Assembly: GCF_000482845.1 (NCBI RefSeq)
Contig: NZ_AXWV01000043.1
Coordinates: 1 to 35,414 of the forward strand
Source: Anaerobiospirillum succiniciproducens DSM 6400
Lineage (GTDB): Bacteria > Pseudomonadota > Gammaproteobacteria > Enterobacterales > Succinivibrionaceae
Length of the DNA: 35,414 bases
Reading direction: 5' to 3'
Shown here: positions 33,665 to 35,414 of the stretch, piece by piece
How positions within the stretch are numbered: the first letter of the stretch is position 1
How the letters are laid out: every line of letters starts with the position of its first letter
Translations under genes and position numbers: made by a program
The notes under the pieces: generated by a model
The model's database searches: none
Told to the model about the DNA's origin: nothing
Seen by the model: the letters and a program-made list of their open reading frames with translations, nothing else

Positions 33665-33690
33665 TTAATTAGCCTAGCTGCAGCCGATAT
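33665..33690 (+). promoter_or_regulatory. Sigma-28-like promoter of flagellin gene 1
   Basis: GCCGATAT (33683-33690) resembles the FliA -10 GCCGATAA, with TTAA (33665-33668) as a partial -35 at 14-nt spacing. The leader would be about 145 nt. Confidence 0.5.
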
Positions 33691-33840
33691 ATTAAGATAT
33701 ATGAGTCAAGTTCGTTCAGTCGTTGTTTATGTTCGGCAGGCTAAGTCCTCACGGCTTATTCTGAACTTGCTATCACTGTGTTGATTACTCGATTACATGC
33801 TTATTAATGGCTAGCTAGTTCATGAATAGAGGGGTTAGAA

Positions 33841-34812
33841 ATGGCAGTATATGTAAATACAAATGTCAGCTCCTTAAATGGTCGCCGCTCTCTGGATAAT
33901 GTCCAGAATCAACTTACTACAACCTACAAGCGCCTCTCCTCAGGTATGCGCATTAATTCTGCAAAGGACGATGCTGCTGGTTTACAAATTTCCGATCGCC
34001 TTACCTCCCAAATCAATGGACTTAATCAAGGCAATCGCAACGCTAATGATGGTATTGCGCTCTTACAGACAATTGATGGCGCAGTAGAGGAAATTACAGG
34101 CAGTTTACAACGTGCTCGTACTTTATTAGTACAAGCAGCAAATGGCACCAATACCGCATCAGATCTAAAAGCTTTAGAAACTGAAATTGGTACTACGCTC
34201 TTAAACGCTGCAGCCATTGCTACTGACACCACTTTTGCTGGCAAGAAGATTCTTGAAGGCCACATGAAAAATAATGATGACATTTATGAAAGTGTAGCCA
34301 ATGGTAAGAACTTCGATCCTGGTATTATGAGATTACAGGTAGGCGCTAATAGCGGTGATGTAATTGTAGCTACTATTAAGAGCTTCTTTGTTCCAGAAAT
34401 TGTTAACGGTACTCAAGTTGACTATAACGGTAGGAAACAAAGTATCGCTGATATTTCTGCTGGTGCTTTTGATATTCAGCAAGGTCAAGATAATAGAGCT
34501 GATGCCATGACAGTAAAAATTGCTACTCATGACGATGCTCGTAATGCTCTTGCTGCTATTGATTTTGTGATTGCTGAGGTCGACTCACGTCGTGCCGAGG
34601 TAGGTGCTTATATGAACCGCCTTGAATCCTCTATTCGCAATCAATCTAATGTTGCTGCTAACGAAGCTGATGCTCGTAGCCGTATTCGTGATGCTGACTT
34701 TGCCGAAGAGTCTGCTAACTTATCTCAGCAGTCCATTATCCAGCAGGCAGCTGCTTCCATGCTGATGCAGGCTAACACCCGTCCTCAGCTTGGCCTGAGC
34801 TTACTTGGCTAA
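33841..34812 (+). CDS. Flagellin (copy 1)
   Basis: A 323-residue filament protein. The conserved D0/D1 N-terminus is complete ([60 protein letters not shown]). A short variable centre of about 100 residues (150-245) replaces the large D2/D3 of Salmonella. The conserved C-terminus follows (RRAEVGAYMNRLESSIRNQS, ADFAEESANLSQQSIIQQAA, ASMLMQANTRPQLGLSLLG). The ATG has AGAGGGG upstream. A second flagellin follows 330 bp on with its own promoter-like site and with a terminator between, so the two can be expressed separately. Confidence 0.96.
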   Translation: MAVYVNTNVSSLNGRRSLDNVQNQLTTTYKRLSSGMRINSAKDDAAGLQISDRLTSQINGLNQGNRNANDGIALLQTIDGAVEEITGSLQRARTLLVQAANGTNTASDLKALETEIGTTLLNAAAIATDTTFAGKKILEGHMKNNDDIYESVANGKNFDPGIMRLQVGANSGDVIVATIKSFFVPEIVNGTQVDYNGRKQSIADISAGAFDIQQGQDNRADAMTVKIATHDDARNALAAIDFVIAEVDSRRAEVGAYMNRLESSIRNQSNVAANEADARSRIRDADFAEESANLSQQSIIQQAAASMLMQANTRPQLGLSLLG

Positions 34813-34844
34813 TAGCATAGTTTAAGATTTCTTTTGAATTCTCA

Positions 34845-34886
34845 AAAAGGCCCTGATTCTGCAAGGTTTCAGGGCCTTTTGTATTT
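34845..34886 (+). terminator. Terminator of flagellin gene 1
   Basis: A perfect 12-bp stem (34845-34856 with 34869-34880) with a 12-nt loop, T-rich on the 3' side (ttttgtattt). Confidence 0.95.
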
Positions 34887-34958
34887 CATGGGGTTAAGGC
34901 GAAATCCGTATTGCTTTCGTAAAAATTGGTGTCTTTAAAATAGTTTTGAATAGGGCTG

Positions 34959-34985
34959 TTAATTAATATTGATGATGGCCGTAAA
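34959..34985 (+). promoter_or_regulatory. Sigma-28-like promoter of flagellin gene 2
   Basis: TTAA (34959-34962), 15-nt spacer, GCCGTAAA (34978-34985), similar to the site before flagellin 1. The leader would be about 150 nt. Confidence 0.45.
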
Positions 34986-35142
34986 CATAAGTAGAGAAAT
35001 GAGTTCTTTCTCGCGATAGCTTGAGATCTTGGAGGTCTCTTCGCTACGAAGTACCTCAGATCACATACATGCTCTTGCAAAACAGGCCTCTATCACCTGT
35101 TTGATTGTGGTATCGAGCATAATTAGATTAAGGAGATAGGTC

Positions 35143-35414
35143 ATGGCCGTATATGTAAACACAAATTACAGCGCTCTGCAGGGCCAGCGCTACTTAGGCA
35201 ATGTCCAGAACCAGCTCACTACTACATACCAAAGATTATCAAGTGGTATGCGTATCAATAGCGCTAAAGACGACGCTGCAGGCCTCCAGATCGCCGATCG
35301 TTTAACCTCCCAGATTAATGGACTCAACCAAGGCAACCGCAACGCCTCTGACGGTATTGCTCTTGCCCAGACCATGGAAGCTGGCATGGACGAAATCTCT
35401 GGCATGCTCCAGAA
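35143..35414 (+). CDS. Flagellin (copy 2), 5' part only
   Basis: The first 90 codons of a second flagellin run off the window end. The start ATG at 35143 has AAGGAGAT upstream. The residues read [40 protein letters not shown] and [20 protein letters not shown], nearly the same as copy 1 through the D0/D1 heptads, but differ at 9-18 and 75-90, so it is a diverged paralogue and not a fresh duplication. Confidence 0.95.
   Translation, partial: MAVYVNTNYSALQGQRYLGNVQNQLTTTYQRLSSGMRINSAKDDAAGLQIADRLTSQINGLNQGNRNASDGIALAQTMEAGMDEISGMLQ

Overview
The window looks like chromosomal DNA of a flagellated gammaproteobacterium of moderate G+C content. The housekeeping genes are closest in memory to enterobacterial and Vibrio/Pseudomonas-type orthologues: GrpE, DnaK, DnaJ, GreA, YhbY, RlmE, FtsH, BamE, RmuC, PPK1 and YdiJ. 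Highly expressed genes strongly prefer TTA and CTC/CTG leucine codons. I suspect Succinivibrionaceae (Anaerobiospirillum/Succinivibrio-like), but this is inference and no rRNA is present to test it.

Left part (1-9.6 kb): the 3' end of a tRNA, a small membrane coiled-coil protein (minus strand), two tandem periplasmic BOF/YgiW-type OB-fold proteins, a large FAD/[4Fe-4S] dehydrogenase of the YdiJ type, an isoprenylcysteine-methyltransferase-like membrane protein and a TPR-SUFU protein. Spacers are long and hold an array of about 21-bp repeats (near 1.2 kb), three 34-bp direct repeats running over the ydiJ stop codon, and several perfect inverted repeats ahead of the methyltransferase and SUFU genes.

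Middle part (9.6-22.4 kb): an rmuC-HNH nuclease gene pair on the minus strand, then a non-coding array of seven tandem repeats of about 147 bp. Each repeat carries a perfect DnaA box (TTATCCACA) in the same orientation and in near-integral helical phase. This is the most striking object in the window and resembles a DnaA-titration (datA-like) locus. It runs into a short orphan ORF and a leucine-rich/ankyrin-like protein. Next come polyphosphate kinase with an unusual 100-residue Ser/Lys/Asp tail, a Sel1-like lipoprotein and BamE, all on the minus strand.

Right part (22.4-35.4 kb): a stress and chaperone block, grpE-dnaK-dnaJ, with three convincing sigma-32 promoters. The grpE leader is long and contains a 46-codon ORF ending in the loop of a 17-bp hairpin. 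Then follow greA (with a promoter-terminator unit ahead of it that would give a short leader RNA), yhbY (minus), rlmE and ftsH. The order matches the ancestral gammaproteobacterial clusters, with the usual intervening genes (recN/fur, dapB-carAB, folP-glmM) absent. The window ends with two flagellin paralogues, the second cut by the window edge, each preceded by a sigma-28-like promoter.

Most units end in clear intrinsic terminators, so most genes appear to be single transcription units; rmuC-HNH and rlmE-ftsH are the likely co-transcribed pairs.
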